Part shown: positions 9,634-19,300 of the stretch, piece after piece
Layout of the letters: each line of letters starts with the position of its first letter
Position numbering within the stretch: the first letter of the stretch is position 1
Notes under the pieces: generated by a model
Database searches by the model: none
What the model was told of the DNA's origin: nothing
The model's input: only the letters and a program-made list of their open reading frames with translations
Made by a program: the position numbers and the translations under genes
DNA from: Gammaproteobacteria bacterium
GTDB lineage: Bacteria > Gemmatimonadota > Gemmatimonadetes > Longimicrobiales > Gaopeijiaceae
Assembly (NCBI GenBank): GCA_028819075.1
Contig: JAPPMM010000028.1
Span: 1 to 64,000 of the forward strand
Direction: 5' to 3'
DNA: 64,000 nucleotides

Positions 9634-10148
9634 TGATGGAGCGAAGCAGGATGACCCAGGAACGTCGTCCCGAAGCGGTGCCCGCCGCGGCCCGTCCAGG
9701 GGAGGAAGTGACCGTGTCCATGGACCGGCTGCCCTACGCGGCCGTCTACATCGGCTTCGGCGCACTCGGCGGGAACCACCAACTGCTCACGCAGGAAGAA
9801 ACGGACGCGAACGGGCTGCTGTCGGCGACCGTGCGCCTGCCGGACTGGGCCACGCCCGACCTCAAGCACTTCTTCTTTCTGGCGGGCTTCGACCAGCGGC
9901 CCTTCTCGACCTCGCACGAGTTTCACGTGGCCGACGAAGACGGGGTGTTCCGGGTCGACGGAGAGATCACCGACGAAGGACTGGCCTGCCCCACCCTGCG
10001 CAACGGCGACGATCGGCTCTACACCCTGGAGGGGAACACCGACGGGATTGCGGCGGGCGATCGGGTCGTGTTGCGGGCGACCCTCGCCGCGGAGCCTCTG
10101 TGCCCGGAGGGCGTGGCGATCGAGGTGCGCGATGCGCGGGTCCGGTAG
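9630..10148 (+). CDS. Small beta-rich protein, Ig-like N-terminus and DUF5818-like C-terminus
   Basis: 172-aa protein whose start overlaps the upstream stop by 4 nt. Residues of roughly 25-110 look like an Ig-like carrier domain. The last ~65 residues (DGEITDEGLACPTLR, LYTL, GDRV, CPEG) resemble small OB-like domains annotated as DUF5818; this match is from memory. No signal peptide is obvious. It sits between two predicted lipoprotein hydrolases and may be their accessory protein, but no function can be assigned. Confidence 0.65.
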   Translation: MMMERSRMTQERRPEAVPAAARPGEEVTVSMDRLPYAAVYIGFGALGGNHQLLTQEETDANGLLSATVRLPDWATPDLKHFFFLAGFDQRPFSTSHEFHVADEDGVFRVDGEITDEGLACPTLRNGDDRLYTLEGNTDGIAAGDRVVLRATLAAEPLCPEGVAIEVRDARVR

Positions 10149-11784
10149 CGTGACGACAAAGGTCGCCGGGCGCGGGCGCCGCGATGTCAGTACGCGATGC
10201 CGGCTGGCGGCCATCGGGCTGCTGCTCCTCTCGACGGCCTGTGAAGCTCCCGAAGCCGCGCCCGTCCTGGAGGACGCGCCCGACATCGACGTCGTCGAGC
10301 TCACCGCCGAGCAGATCCAGGCCGACTATGCGGAAGGCCGCTACAACGCCGTTCAACTCACGCAGGCGTTCCTGGGCCGCATCGAGCGCTTCGAGGACCT
10401 CTACAACGCGTTCATCTCCATGAACCCGGATGCGCTGCCGACCGCCGCCGCCCTGGACCGCGAGTACGCTTCGACCGGCCCGCGCGGCCCGCTGCACGGG
10501 GTGCCGGTGGTGATCAAGGACAACATCGACCAGGCGGGCCGGGTCACCACCGCCGGCTACGACGGCTTCAGCGCGGCCACCGGCGGCGTGGACATGATCC
10601 CCGACGACGATGCCGCAGTCGTGACCCGCCTGCATGAAGCGGGCGCCGTCATTCTGGGAAAGACCAACCTGCCCGACTTCGCCGGACACGGCACCCGCAC
10701 CGAGAGCTCGGTGGCCGGGGTCACACTGAACCCCTACGACGTCAACCGCGTCCCCGGGGGGTCGAGCGGCGGCACCGCCACGGCCGTCAACGCCAGCTTC
10801 GCCGTGCTCGGGCTGGGAACCGAGACCGGCGGGTCGATCCAGAATCCATCTGCGGCGCAGGCGCTCGTGGGGGTGAAGCCCACTTACGGGCTCGTGCCGC
10901 TCGAGGGCGTGGTGCCGCTGAACGGCAGCTACGCCGACGTGGTCGGGCCGATGGCGAAGACCGTGCAGGACGCCGCCGCCGCCCTGGACGCGCTCGCCGG
11001 GCCCACCCCGGAGGACCTGGCCACCTACGCCGCGTCGGGCAACATGCCGGAGGACGGCTATGCCGCCGCCCTCGACCCGGCCGCCCTGGCCGGCAGGCGC
11101 TTCGGGCTGGTGGGCGAGGGCTGGCGCGACACCTGGCTTCCGCTCGCCGAGGAAACCGAGGCGATGTACCGCGAGGCCATCGGCACCATCGAAGAACGAG
11201 GCGCCGCGACCGTGGAGGATCCGTTCGCGGGCACCGGCTTCGTCGAACTCTACGCGGAGCGCCCGCGCGTCCCCTCCGCCTCCGCCTACGACATGCTCAA
11301 CTACTTTCGCGGCCTCGGTCCCGGGGCGGCGTTCCACAGTGTCGAGGAGTGGGAGGCGCGGTCGGGCAAGCCATTCCGCGACCGCGAGGACGCCGAGCGC
11401 CCACCCCCGGCACGCCCCAGCGCCACCGAGGAGGGCGACGCCTTCCAGGGTTGGCGTGCGGACATCCGCGCTCTGTTCCGCAGCGTGCTCGAAGACAACG
11501 ACCTGGACGGCCTCTTCTTCCCCCAGGCCGGCGCGCCCATCGGCGATCTGGTCGAGGATCCGGAGCGTCCCGACTTCAATCCCAACAATCATCCCGAACT
11601 TCCCAGCAATGTCATCAACGATATTGGGCTTCCCGTCGTGACTGTGCCCTTCGGCTATTACGCGGACGGGACGCCCTTCGTGCTCGCCTTCATCGGAGAC
11701 CTCTGGACCGAGGCGGCGCTACTGGGCTACGCATACGACCTGGAGCAGGCCACGAAAGCGCGAGTTCCACCCCAACTGAGGTAG
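10132..11784 (+). CDS. Amidase-signature family lipoprotein
   Basis: About 550-aa amidase-signature (Ser-cisSer-Lys) hydrolase. The catalytic Lys is in GVPVVIKDNID (near 129) and the Gly/Ser-rich nucleophile region is GGSSGGTATA through GTETGGSI (near 209-230). The N-terminus has a lipoprotein signal (LLLLSTAC). The ATG at 10132 overlaps the previous gene by 17 nt; a GTG at 10150 is an alternative. Relatives include extracellular amidases and indole-acetamide/peptide amidases. It probably acts in the periplasm or on the outer membrane on amide substrates, together with the serine hydrolase upstream. Confidence 0.85.
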   Translation: MRGSGSVTTKVAGRGRRDVSTRCRLAAIGLLLLSTACEAPEAAPVLEDAPDIDVVELTAEQIQADYAEGRYNAVQLTQAFLGRIERFEDLYNAFISMNPDALPTAAALDREYASTGPRGPLHGVPVVIKDNIDQAGRVTTAGYDGFSAATGGVDMIPDDDAAVVTRLHEAGAVILGKTNLPDFAGHGTRTESSVAGVTLNPYDVNRVPGGSSGGTATAVNASFAVLGLGTETGGSIQNPSAAQALVGVKPTYGLVPLEGVVPLNGSYADVVGPMAKTVQDAAAALDALAGPTPEDLATYAASGNMPEDGYAAALDPAALAGRRFGLVGEGWRDTWLPLAEETEAMYREAIGTIEERGAATVEDPFAGTGFVELYAERPRVPSASAYDMLNYFRGLGPGAAFHSVEEWEARSGKPFRDREDAERPPPARPSATEEGDAFQGWRADIRALFRSVLEDNDLDGLFFPQAGAPIGDLVEDPERPDFNPNNHPELPSNVINDIGLPVVTVPFGYYADGTPFVLAFIGDLWTEAALLGYAYDLEQATKARVPPQLR

Positions 11785-11789
11785 AAGAC

Positions 11790-11987
11790 ATGGCAGCGTA
11801 TACGTGCGAAGCATGCGGAATGAGCATCGGCACCATGACCTGCGGCCGATGCGGCCAGGAACTCGAACACGGCGTTCTCAACCGCGACGACGGCTCTTCG
11901 GTGCACGTCTCCAGGTGCCCGGACGATCACGGCATGGTGAAGTCGCCGATGTGCTGCGGCCAGGACATGGCCTGCGAGACCGGCTGA
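11790..11987 (+). CDS. 65-aa zinc-ribbon protein
   Basis: Small cysteine-rich protein starting 5 nt after the amidase stop. It has CEAC and CGRC pairs in the first 23 residues and a later C...CC cluster, with a basic KSPMCCG segment. This matches the short double-zinc-ribbon proteins found in many bacteria and archaea. Probably cytoplasmic and structural or nucleic-acid/metal binding; the specific role is unknown. Confidence 0.7.
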   Translation: MAAYTCEACGMSIGTMTCGRCGQELEHGVLNRDDGSSVHVSRCPDDHGMVKSPMCCGQDMACETG

Positions 11988-12007
11988 GAGAGTCCCCCGA
12001 ACGATCC

Positions 12008-13801
12008 CTAGTGTCGGCGGGGAAGCTTCCCAACCACCGGCAGCGCATCGGATCGCGCACCGCGGGTGCTGCCGGCAGGCGTCGGCGCATCGGTATCCTC
12101 GACGGCGGACCGGAAGGATGCCACGGCATCGTCGATGCCATCCGCATCGAAGCGAAAGTCGTCGGGTATCGACCGATAGCGTGAGTCCACGCGGGCCATC
12201 AGCGCCTGCCTGCGGCTGTCGACCATTCTCTCATTCGTCCCGCCACGCGAAACGGCCTCGCGGAACGCCCCCAACTCGGCTTCCAGGAAGTCCTTGAACC
12301 CCTGGAGCACCTTCTGTTGACGGGTGAATTTCTCGAAGTGATGGCCCAGCGCTGCCAGACGGATAGCCTCCGGCAACATGGAAGGATGTTCCTTTGATAC
12401 CTTCGCGATGTACCTGCTGTACGCCGGGATCTGGCTGGGCAGGAGGCGCCGACGCACCGTCATCAGCCCCAGATAGAGCGCGCTCTTGCTCACGGTCGGG
12501 GTCACGTGGGGCAGCGGTTTCAGGTGCTTCAGCAACGTCAGACAGCGCTCGAAGTAGTTCTCGAGGGAAGGATCGTAGACTGTGGAGATCACGCGCAGAT
12601 ATCCCTCGAGCAATGTCGTGGGATCCATCTGCGGCACGAAGTTCACGGCCGTCGCGCTGGTACCGACGGGGACGTCCAGGAGCCGGTTCTCCGATTGCAG
12701 CCGGGTGTAGAGATCCGTTCCCTTCAGCGCGGTCAGCAACCCGACCAGCGCCATGGGAATTCCGGAGTCCTGAATGAACTGGATCTGGGAATCAAAGACG
12801 CGCTCGTCGTCTCCGTCCAGACCCAGGATGAACCCGCCCATCACCTGCATTCCCCTGTGCTGGATCTTTCGGACGGCCTTCAGCAGGTAATCCTCCTCGC
12901 GCCGGCTGATGTTCTGCGGCTTCTTCGTGATGGCGAGCGCTTTCGGGTTCGGCGTCTCGATGCCCAGGAAGACGCCGTTGAAGCCGGCCTCGATCATGGC
13001 ATCCATCACCGAGTCCATTCGGGCCAGATTCACGCTCGCTTCAGTGAACAGCTGGAACGGATACCTGTGTGCCCGCTGCCACTCTGCGATGGCTGGCAGC
13101 ATGTTCAGGGCGTCGCGCTTGTTGCCGATGAAGTTGTCGTCGACCAGAAACACATAGCCTCGCCAACCGAGCCGATAGAGTGCTTCGAATTCTTCGACCA
13201 TCTGTTCCGGCGTCTTGGTGCGGGGCACGCGGCCATAGAGCTTGGTAATGTCACAAAACTCACAGTCGAACGGGCAGCCGCGCGAGAACTGCACGCACAT
13301 GGCGTGATAGTGCCCGAGGTCGACGAGGTCGAAGCGCGGGACGGGCGTCCGGGTGACATCGGGTTTCCGCGGCTCGCGATAGATGGCTCTGGCTTTGCCT
13401 TGTTCGAGATCCCGCAGGAACCGGGGGAAGATCTCCTCCGCTTCGTCCAGAATGAAGTGATCGACTCCCGGGATTTCCTGATGGAATGATGTCGGATAGG
13501 GCCCTCCCGCGACCACGGGAATGCCGGCGTGATTGCAGCGCTCGATCACCTTCCGCAGGGACTCCCTCTGCACGATCATGGTTGACGTAAACACCATATC
13601 GGCCCAATCCAGATCGGAGTCCTTCAGGTCCGAAACGTTCATGTCCACGACCCGAAGATCGTATTCCGGTGGAAACATCGACGCGACCGTGAGGAGCCCG
13701 AGCGGCGGAAAGGCCGCCTTCACGCCCAGCATCTCCAGGGCGTGGTTGATACCCCAGTAGGAGGGCGGATAATCGGGGTAGACCAGCAGAGCATTACGCA
13801 T
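12008..13801 (-). CDS. B12-binding domain radical SAM protein (DUF4070 type)
   Basis: 597-aa class B-like radical SAM enzyme. Residues ~1-150 form a cobalamin-binding-like Rossmann domain (PPLGLLTVASMFP, VVDMNV, WADMVF, VVAGGPYPT) without the classic DxHxxG motif, as in many of this group. The [4Fe-4S] motif is CPFDCEFC (CxxxCxxC) near residue 177, followed by the radical SAM barrel and a DUF4070-like tail (GGFILGLDGDD). Relatives include cobalamin-dependent methylases such as the hopanoid methylase HpnP, so methylation at an unactivated carbon is plausible. The ATG at 13801 lies 2 nt after the sulfotransferase stop; the frame is open to 14215 but overlaps that gene. It is the last gene of the PKS operon. 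Confidence 0.85.
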   Translation of the reverse strand: MRNALLVYPDYPPSYWGINHALEMLGVKAAFPPLGLLTVASMFPPEYDLRVVDMNVSDLKDSDLDWADMVFTSTMIVQRESLRKVIERCNHAGIPVVAGGPYPTSFHQEIPGVDHFILDEAEEIFPRFLRDLEQGKARAIYREPRKPDVTRTPVPRFDLVDLGHYHAMCVQFSRGCPFDCEFCDITKLYGRVPRTKTPEQMVEEFEALYRLGWRGYVFLVDDNFIGNKRDALNMLPAIAEWQRAHRYPFQLFTEASVNLARMDSVMDAMIEAGFNGVFLGIETPNPKALAITKKPQNISRREEDYLLKAVRKIQHRGMQVMGGFILGLDGDDERVFDSQIQFIQDSGIPMALVGLLTALKGTDLYTRLQSENRLLDVPVGTSATAVNFVPQMDPTTLLEGYLRVISTVYDPSLENYFERCLTLLKHLKPLPHVTPTVSKSALYLGLMTVRRRLLPSQIPAYSRYIAKVSKEHPSMLPEAIRLAALGHHFEKFTRQQKVLQGFKDFLEAELGAFREAVSRGGTNERMVDSRRQALMARVDSRYRSIPDDFRFDADGIDDAVASFRSAVEDTDAPTPAGSTRGARSDALPVVGKLPRRH

Positions 13802-13803
13802 GA

Positions 13804-16326
13804 TCAAAGCCGCGACTCCCGAATGCCTCGCTCGGAAACGAACTCCCGGTACCGCGCGAATGCGGCGCCGACCATCTCGCGCGTCAGCCGGTAGTCGGCG
13901 ATGTCGTACCGATGGCGCTCTTCGGTGCGGCGGCGCTCCTCCTGTTCCGTCAGCCAGGCGTCCATGACATCGACGGCTCCGGGTTCCAGCGACCAGCCGA
14001 AATGGTCGTAGATGCGGGCTACGATCCCCAACGGGTCCTGTACCAGATCGTAGTAGCTGACATCGACCCAGCGGTCCTCCAGTTCGGGGTGCGAGTCCCG
14101 GAAATCCACGGCACGGTCGAGCATGCGACTCATCGCTTTCAGTTGTTCGGCGCTCAGCTCCCTGCGGGGGCGCGGCTCGCTGATGTCCGCCCGGAAGCCC
14201 TCCACCAGACTGCACCAGGACCCCATGAATTCGACGGGTTCGCGATGCGTCTGAATGAACAGGGCGTCGGGATATGCCTCAAGCAGGGCACCCAGTTCCA
14301 TTAGATGGGTCGGCATCTTGAAGATCCATTGGCCCTGGCGGCCCGGGTGACAGGCCCTGCGCTGATAGTTGTAGTGCTGCATGGTGCGGCGATGCACGTG
14401 GTAGGCCTCGCGGGTGCCGCTTTCCTCGAGCCAGCGCTCGTACTCGGGCAACCGATATCGAGTCGCGAACACCCATGTCTTGAGCGACAACCTGAGGATC
14501 GGGATATCCTCTTCCGGTTCGTCGAGCCCGGCATGGTGAAGGCCCGCGAGAGTATCTACGATGCTCGCCGCTGCGAATACGTCCGCCGCCTTGATACGGC
14601 GGGGATCCCGGGGAGTGCCGACGACCGCTGCGTAGCCGCCGTCCGGAATGACGGGCTCGACGTATTCGTAGGCCCGCAAGGCCCAGAACCGCCGGTCCCG
14701 GGCCAATAGACGGTGCAGGAAGGTCGTGCCCGTCCTGTTGATGCCCACGATGAACACTGGCTGTTCGATTGGCTGCCGCCCGATCTCCGGCAGCCGCATG
14801 CGCTCTCCGGCCAGTTCGGCGTTGTTGCGCAGTATTCGGCACAGGTCGAACACGCAATGCCCGATGCGCTTTGCCAGCAGGCCGGCTTCGGGAGCGTTGA
14901 AGCCCTCGACGAGACGGGCCAATCCCTCCAGCATCCACTCGGGGTAGGTGGTGTCGAAGGACACGCCGTTGTCCCTGGCGTATCGCCGGGCCTGCTTCAG
15001 CACGCTGTCCAGGCTGACCCCCAGCTGCGGAATCGCCTGCGGCCACTCTTCCTCACGGTCCCTGACCCAGCGGTTGTAGCGGACATACCTGGTGAGAGGA
15101 CCCGGCCAGTTGATGTCACCACGACAGTCCTCTCGAATGGCCCGGTCGGAGACCGGCAGCGTCTGGACCGTTTCGGAGCCCCGAAACCAATAGGGGGCGA
15201 AGTGATCGAACAGGGGCCAGCTGCGGGCCATCGGAGACGCGTCCCCGTGCGCCTGGCAGGCGCGCTTGAAAACGGCGTAGGGAACCTCCGGATAATTGAG
15301 GCCGAACTCCGCGAGCTGCATGGCCCGGTACGACGGCGCGTTGTTGCAGCAGCTGTAGATAGTGAAGCGCCGATTCACATTCATGGAAATGTCGGTGCAC
15401 ATGCGCGTCAGCGTATCCGCCGGATCGTCGGTGGCCCGCATGGTGAACCCCTGCGGAATCATTCCGACCTGGACCGCCGCCGCGAAGACAAGCTGTGGAG
15501 GGGTGTCCGACTGGGCGTAACCGGTGGAGGCCATGGTGGTTTGCCCGAAACGGAAGACCGCCGCCGGCAAGCCGACCTGATGCGCGAACAGGACGGCCTG
15601 TTCCGCCACAAGCTTGCTCCAGGCATACCCGAGCAACCCGAGCGGCATCACCCTCTTCATCCGACCCAGGTCCGGCTGCGCATGGTCGCCGATGTGACAG
15701 TCGCGGTATTCGCCGGCAAAGGAGTGCACGTACTCGGGGAACACACCCATGGTCGAGACGTGAAACAGGTGCTTGAGGCGGTTGCTCAGACACAGCCGGA
15801 GGACATCGCGCACTCCGAGAGCGTTCACCTGGCGGAGGGACCGGTAGGACGCGACCAGGTTCGGGTCGGCCGCAAGGTGGTAGACAGCGTCGATTTCCCG
15901 GCAAAGCCGTCCAAAGTCGGCTCCCGGAAGTCCGAAGCGGGGCTGTGAGACATCACCGCAGTAAACATGGATTCGCGATGTGAACGCGTCGTCCCAGGTC
16001 TCCGCGTGTTGCATGTTGGCGCGCAGTCGCTCGAAGCCGCGCTCCGCCGATTCGGCCCGCACGACGCAATGGACCGTCAGTTCCGATTCGTGCGCGAGAA
16101 GGTCTCGCAGCAGGAAGCGACCGACGAATCCGGTTGCGCCGGTAACCAGGACATGGCGGAAATCAGCAGGTGAAACCGCGTCTCGCGGCGAGGCGTCCTC
16201 GAGCGTGGTGCGAACAACGCGGCGCAGAGCCGCAAGGTCGCGCTGGCAATCGGGCGGCCAGGGTGCCCGCCAGTGGCGGGACGGGATGCCGTTTGGTGGG
16301 CGAGTGGGACATGTGGTCGATTGTGC
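13804..16326 (-). CDS. Thioester reductase-sulfotransferase didomain (no canonical start)
   Basis: Up to 841 aa. Numbered from the codon after the PKS stop, a linker of ~55 residues leads to an extended-SDR thioester reductase (VTGATGFVG near 60, FHVSTMGVF, YAWSK near 234), then a sulfotransferase (PAPS loop INRTGTTFLHRLL near 530, HREPVEFMGSW). It would release an acyl-ACP product by reduction and add a sulfate. The frame from 16326 to 16062 has no ATG, GTG or TTG; the first GTG, at 16062, would delete the Rossmann glycines. The frame is identical to the PKS frame. I therefore see this as the C-terminal part of a PKS split by one TGA, or as a gene with a non-standard start (for example CTG). 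Confidence 0.8.
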   Translation of the reverse strand, partial: AQSTTCPTRPPNGIPSRHWRAPWPPDCQRDLAALRRVVRTTLEDASPRDAVSPADFRHVLVTGATGFVGRFLLRDLLAHESELTVHCVVRAESAERGFERLRANMQHAETWDDAFTSRIHVYCGDVSQPRFGLPGADFGRLCREIDAVYHLAADPNLVASYRSLRQVNALGVRDVLRLCLSNRLKHLFHVSTMGVFPEYVHSFAGEYRDCHIGDHAQPDLGRMKRVMPLGLLGYAWSKLVAEQAVLFAHQVGLPAAVFRFGQTTMASTGYAQSDTPPQLVFAAAVQVGMIPQGFTMRATDDPADTLTRMCTDISMNVNRRFTIYSCCNNAPSYRAMQLAEFGLNYPEVPYAVFKRACQAHGDASPMARSWPLFDHFAPYWFRGSETVQTLPVSDRAIREDCRGDINWPGPLTRYVRYNRWVRDREEEWPQAIPQLGVSLDSVLKQARRYARDNGVSFDTTYPEWMLEGLARLVEGFNAPEAGLLAKRIGHCVFDLCRILRNNAELAGERMRLPEIGRQPIEQPVFIVGINRTGTTFLHRLLARDRRFWALRAYEYVEPVIPDGGYAAVVGTPRDPRRIKAADVFAAASIVDTLAGLHHAGLDEPEEDIPILRLSLKTWVFATRYRLPEYERWLEESGTREAYHVHRRTMQHYNYQRRACHPGRQGQWIFKMPTHLMELGALLEAYPDALFIQTHREPVEFMGSWCSLVEGFRADISEPRPRRELSAEQLKAMSRMLDRAVDFRDSHPELEDRWVDVSYYDLVQDPLGIVARIYDHFGWSLEPGAVDVMDAWLTEQEERRRTEERHRYDIADYRLTREMVGAAFARYREFVSERGIRESRL

Positions 16327-16329
16327 TCA
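16327..16329 (-). other. In-frame TGA between PKS and reductase-sulfotransferase
   Basis: The PKS stop codon is TGA, and the reading frame continues without another stop for 2.5 kb through the reductase-sulfotransferase. The residues after the stop include QRDLAAL, which resembles the normal linker between an ACP and a terminal reductase. Options: a recent nonsense mutation, a base error, stop readthrough, or a genuine split with an unusual start. Confidence 0.8.
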
Positions 16330-19300
16330 GCGGTTCGAGCCGGTGGCAGCCCTGGTCGCGCGAGCGGGCGTCTGGGACTCGCCGTCCGGATCGGAGGCCG
16401 ATGAGGAGTCATCATTCCGAAAGTAATCCTCGAGCCGGTTCGCGAAGGGCGAGATTCTCTTCCGCGCCCGGTGGGACGACCGCCCGGACTCGGCTACCGA
16501 AGCGTCTGGTTCGGCGGCTGGCTCGGACGCCCCGTTCGCCCCCGCTCCTTCGACAATGTTCCGCGCGAGCGAAAGGGCCGTGGCGGTGGTCATCAGCTCA
16601 AGGGCGCTGACCTGATGGTTGTACTGCGTCTGGATGAACGCGCCCAGCTCCGCCACCGAGATCGAGGTGAGCCCGAAGCTCGAAAGGGGCTCGGTCACCT
16701 CTCCCTCCTCGTGCCCGCACAGTTCGGCCACCTTGGCCGAGATCTGGGCGACGACTCCCTCGACGGTCAGATCGCCGCCTGCATCCACCTCGAACGCCGC
16801 CTGATTGTTCACCAGCCGTCCATTACGCATGTAGTCGGGGGAATCGACGGACCAGGGCGGGTTGGAGAACAGCGCGGTGACGAGATGGTGCTGCCCGGAC
16901 ATGGTGCGCAGGGCGTAGTCGAGATTGGCGATCGCGAAATTGGCGCTCACAGTCGTCATCCCGGCCGCTCTCATCATGCGCATGACGTGAAGGCTGCGCG
17001 CCGCCATCCCGACCTCGGTGACCGGACCCAGGTTGTAGGAGAGGGCGGGGAGGCCGCGTCGCCGGCGCCAGGCGGCCAGCCCGTCGAGGAAGCTGCTGGC
17101 GCCGCTGTAGTTGATCTGCCCCAGGTTGCCGAAGGTCGAGGCAATCGAGGAGAACAGCACGAAGTAGTCGAGATCCCGGTCGATAGTGGCATGATGAAGG
17201 TTGAGCGCGCCCATGGCCTTGGGCGCAAACACCCTTGCCAGCGAATCGGGCGACGTGTCCAGGAAAGATCGGTCCTCCAGCGTTCCAGCGAGGTGGAACA
17301 CGCCCTTGAGGGGTCGCTCCAGGCCCGTGATACAGCGGTGAACATCCGCCGCGTTCCTAACGTCCCCCGGCACGATGTCGATCTCGTAGTCGTGGGCCAT
17401 CTTGGACAGCGTCGTGATCTGGCGGATCCACTCGACGTCGCGGCGCCGCGCGGGATCGCGGTCCATGAGGGTCAGATGGCGCGCTCCGGCGGCGATCAGG
17501 TAGGGCACGAAGCGGAGACCGAAGCCACCCAGGCCACCAGTGACCAGGTAGGTTGCGTCGGGATCCAGGAAGGGACGGGTGTCCGTGATGCCGAATCCCC
17601 GGTCCGCGGGGTCGGTCGGAGCCTGAAGAACCAGCTTGCCCTCATGCTGGCCGGTCGTCATCAGCCGAAGCGCCTTCGCGTAGTCCCGATAGGGAAAAGA
17701 CGTCAACGCGGGAGGCGCGACCGCGCCCTCGCCCATGAGGTCGACGCAGGCCTGGGAGAGCACGTGCGACAGTACCGGGTCGTCGAGCATCAGACGGTCC
17801 ACATCGATCGCGGCGAAGCGCAGATTCTTGCGGAAGACGCGCATGCTGAGAGAGTTGTCGGTGTAGATGTCGACCTTGCCGATCTCGCAGTGCCAGCCGG
17901 AAGGACGCAGCGACTCGAGGCAGAGCGCGATGTTGTGGCCGGCGAGCGAATTCAATACGACATCGACGCCTTCGCCTCCCGTGGCCTCCATGAGATCGTC
18001 ATACCACTGGTGGCTGTGCGAATCGAACGCTCCGCACACGCCCATCTCGATCAACCGGCCACGTTTGCTCTCGTTCCCGGCGGTGGCGTAGATCTCCGCC
18101 CCGACGTGCCTGGCCAGGGCGATCGCAGCCTGGCCGACGCCCCCCATCGCCGAATGGATGAGGACTCGCTGGCCCTTCCTCAGACGGGCGAGGTGAATCA
18201 GCGAGTAATAGGCGGTCACATAGACGGAGAGCGCCGAGGCGGCCTCCTCCATGCCCAGTGCGGGTGGCTTGAGGAAGGCCAGGTGCTCGTTCACCACGAC
18301 GCGGTTCGCGACGCAGCCGCCCACCGTAACCGCCACCTCGTCCCCGACCTTCAGGCGCTTGACCCCGGAGCCTGCGCGCCGAACCACCCCGCTGGCCTCG
18401 ATGCCGACTTCCCGCCCCAGCGCCGAGCGCTCGTAGGCCATGGCCGGCAGAAGCCCGAGCGTGACCATGACGTCGCGAAAGTTGAGCGCGGCCGCGCCGA
18501 CCTCGACTTCCACGTCCGACGGCCCCAGCGGCGGAAGCGCGTACGTGGTCATCTGGAGCCCGCTCACCTGGCCGGGATTGTCCAGGCGAAGCCGGTACGG
18601 AGGTTCGTCACCATCTGGCACGAGCGGGGCGCGCTGCCGCACGCTGACGATGCGCGGGACCCATGGGCGCCCCTCTCTGATCGCCAGTTCGCGCTCGCGC
18701 AGATCGCACCGGGTGAGGCGGGCCAGGACCTCCAGGTCATCCTCCGAGCCGATGTCCACAAGCCTGAAGTCGATCCGGGTGTCTTCGGCGAGGAGTTCCA
18801 GGGCGATACTGCGCACCGCTCCCCAGAGCGCGCTGCCGCGCGGATCGTCCACGCCACAGACCGCGCCGCGCGTCACCACCGTCAGACGGCAGTCACGGGT
18901 CGCGCTCTCCAGCCGATACGGGGCCAGGGCCTGAAGAAACGCCACGAATTCCCAGATCGCACGCTCGCCCGTGGGATCTATCGGATCCGGGCCGACAAAG
19001 AAGTCGATCGCTTCCAGATCGGCCGCTCCCGGCGATTCGTCCAGCCAGCTGGAATCGGTTGCCTCGATAGTCGACCAGGGAACGCGGTACACAGCCGGCA
19101 AGTCGAGTAGGTCGAGCCAGTTCGCCGCGAGGCTGCCCGGTTCGCCGATCACCCAGCGGGAGCCCGGGGGAGCGGCCACCCGCCCTGCTTCGCGACCGTC
19201 CGCGGTCTCGCTGCCGCCAGCGGCGCCGGTTCCCTTCGCCAGGTCGACAAGGTCGTGGGGGGCCTGCAGCAACGTCGTGCGTGACCCCGCGTGTATCGTT

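Noticed and set aside
16327..16329. TGA as a selenocysteine codon
   Set aside because: The position falls in a variable linker, not an active site, and no SECIS-like hairpin was noticed just after it. A Sec residue there has no precedent I know.
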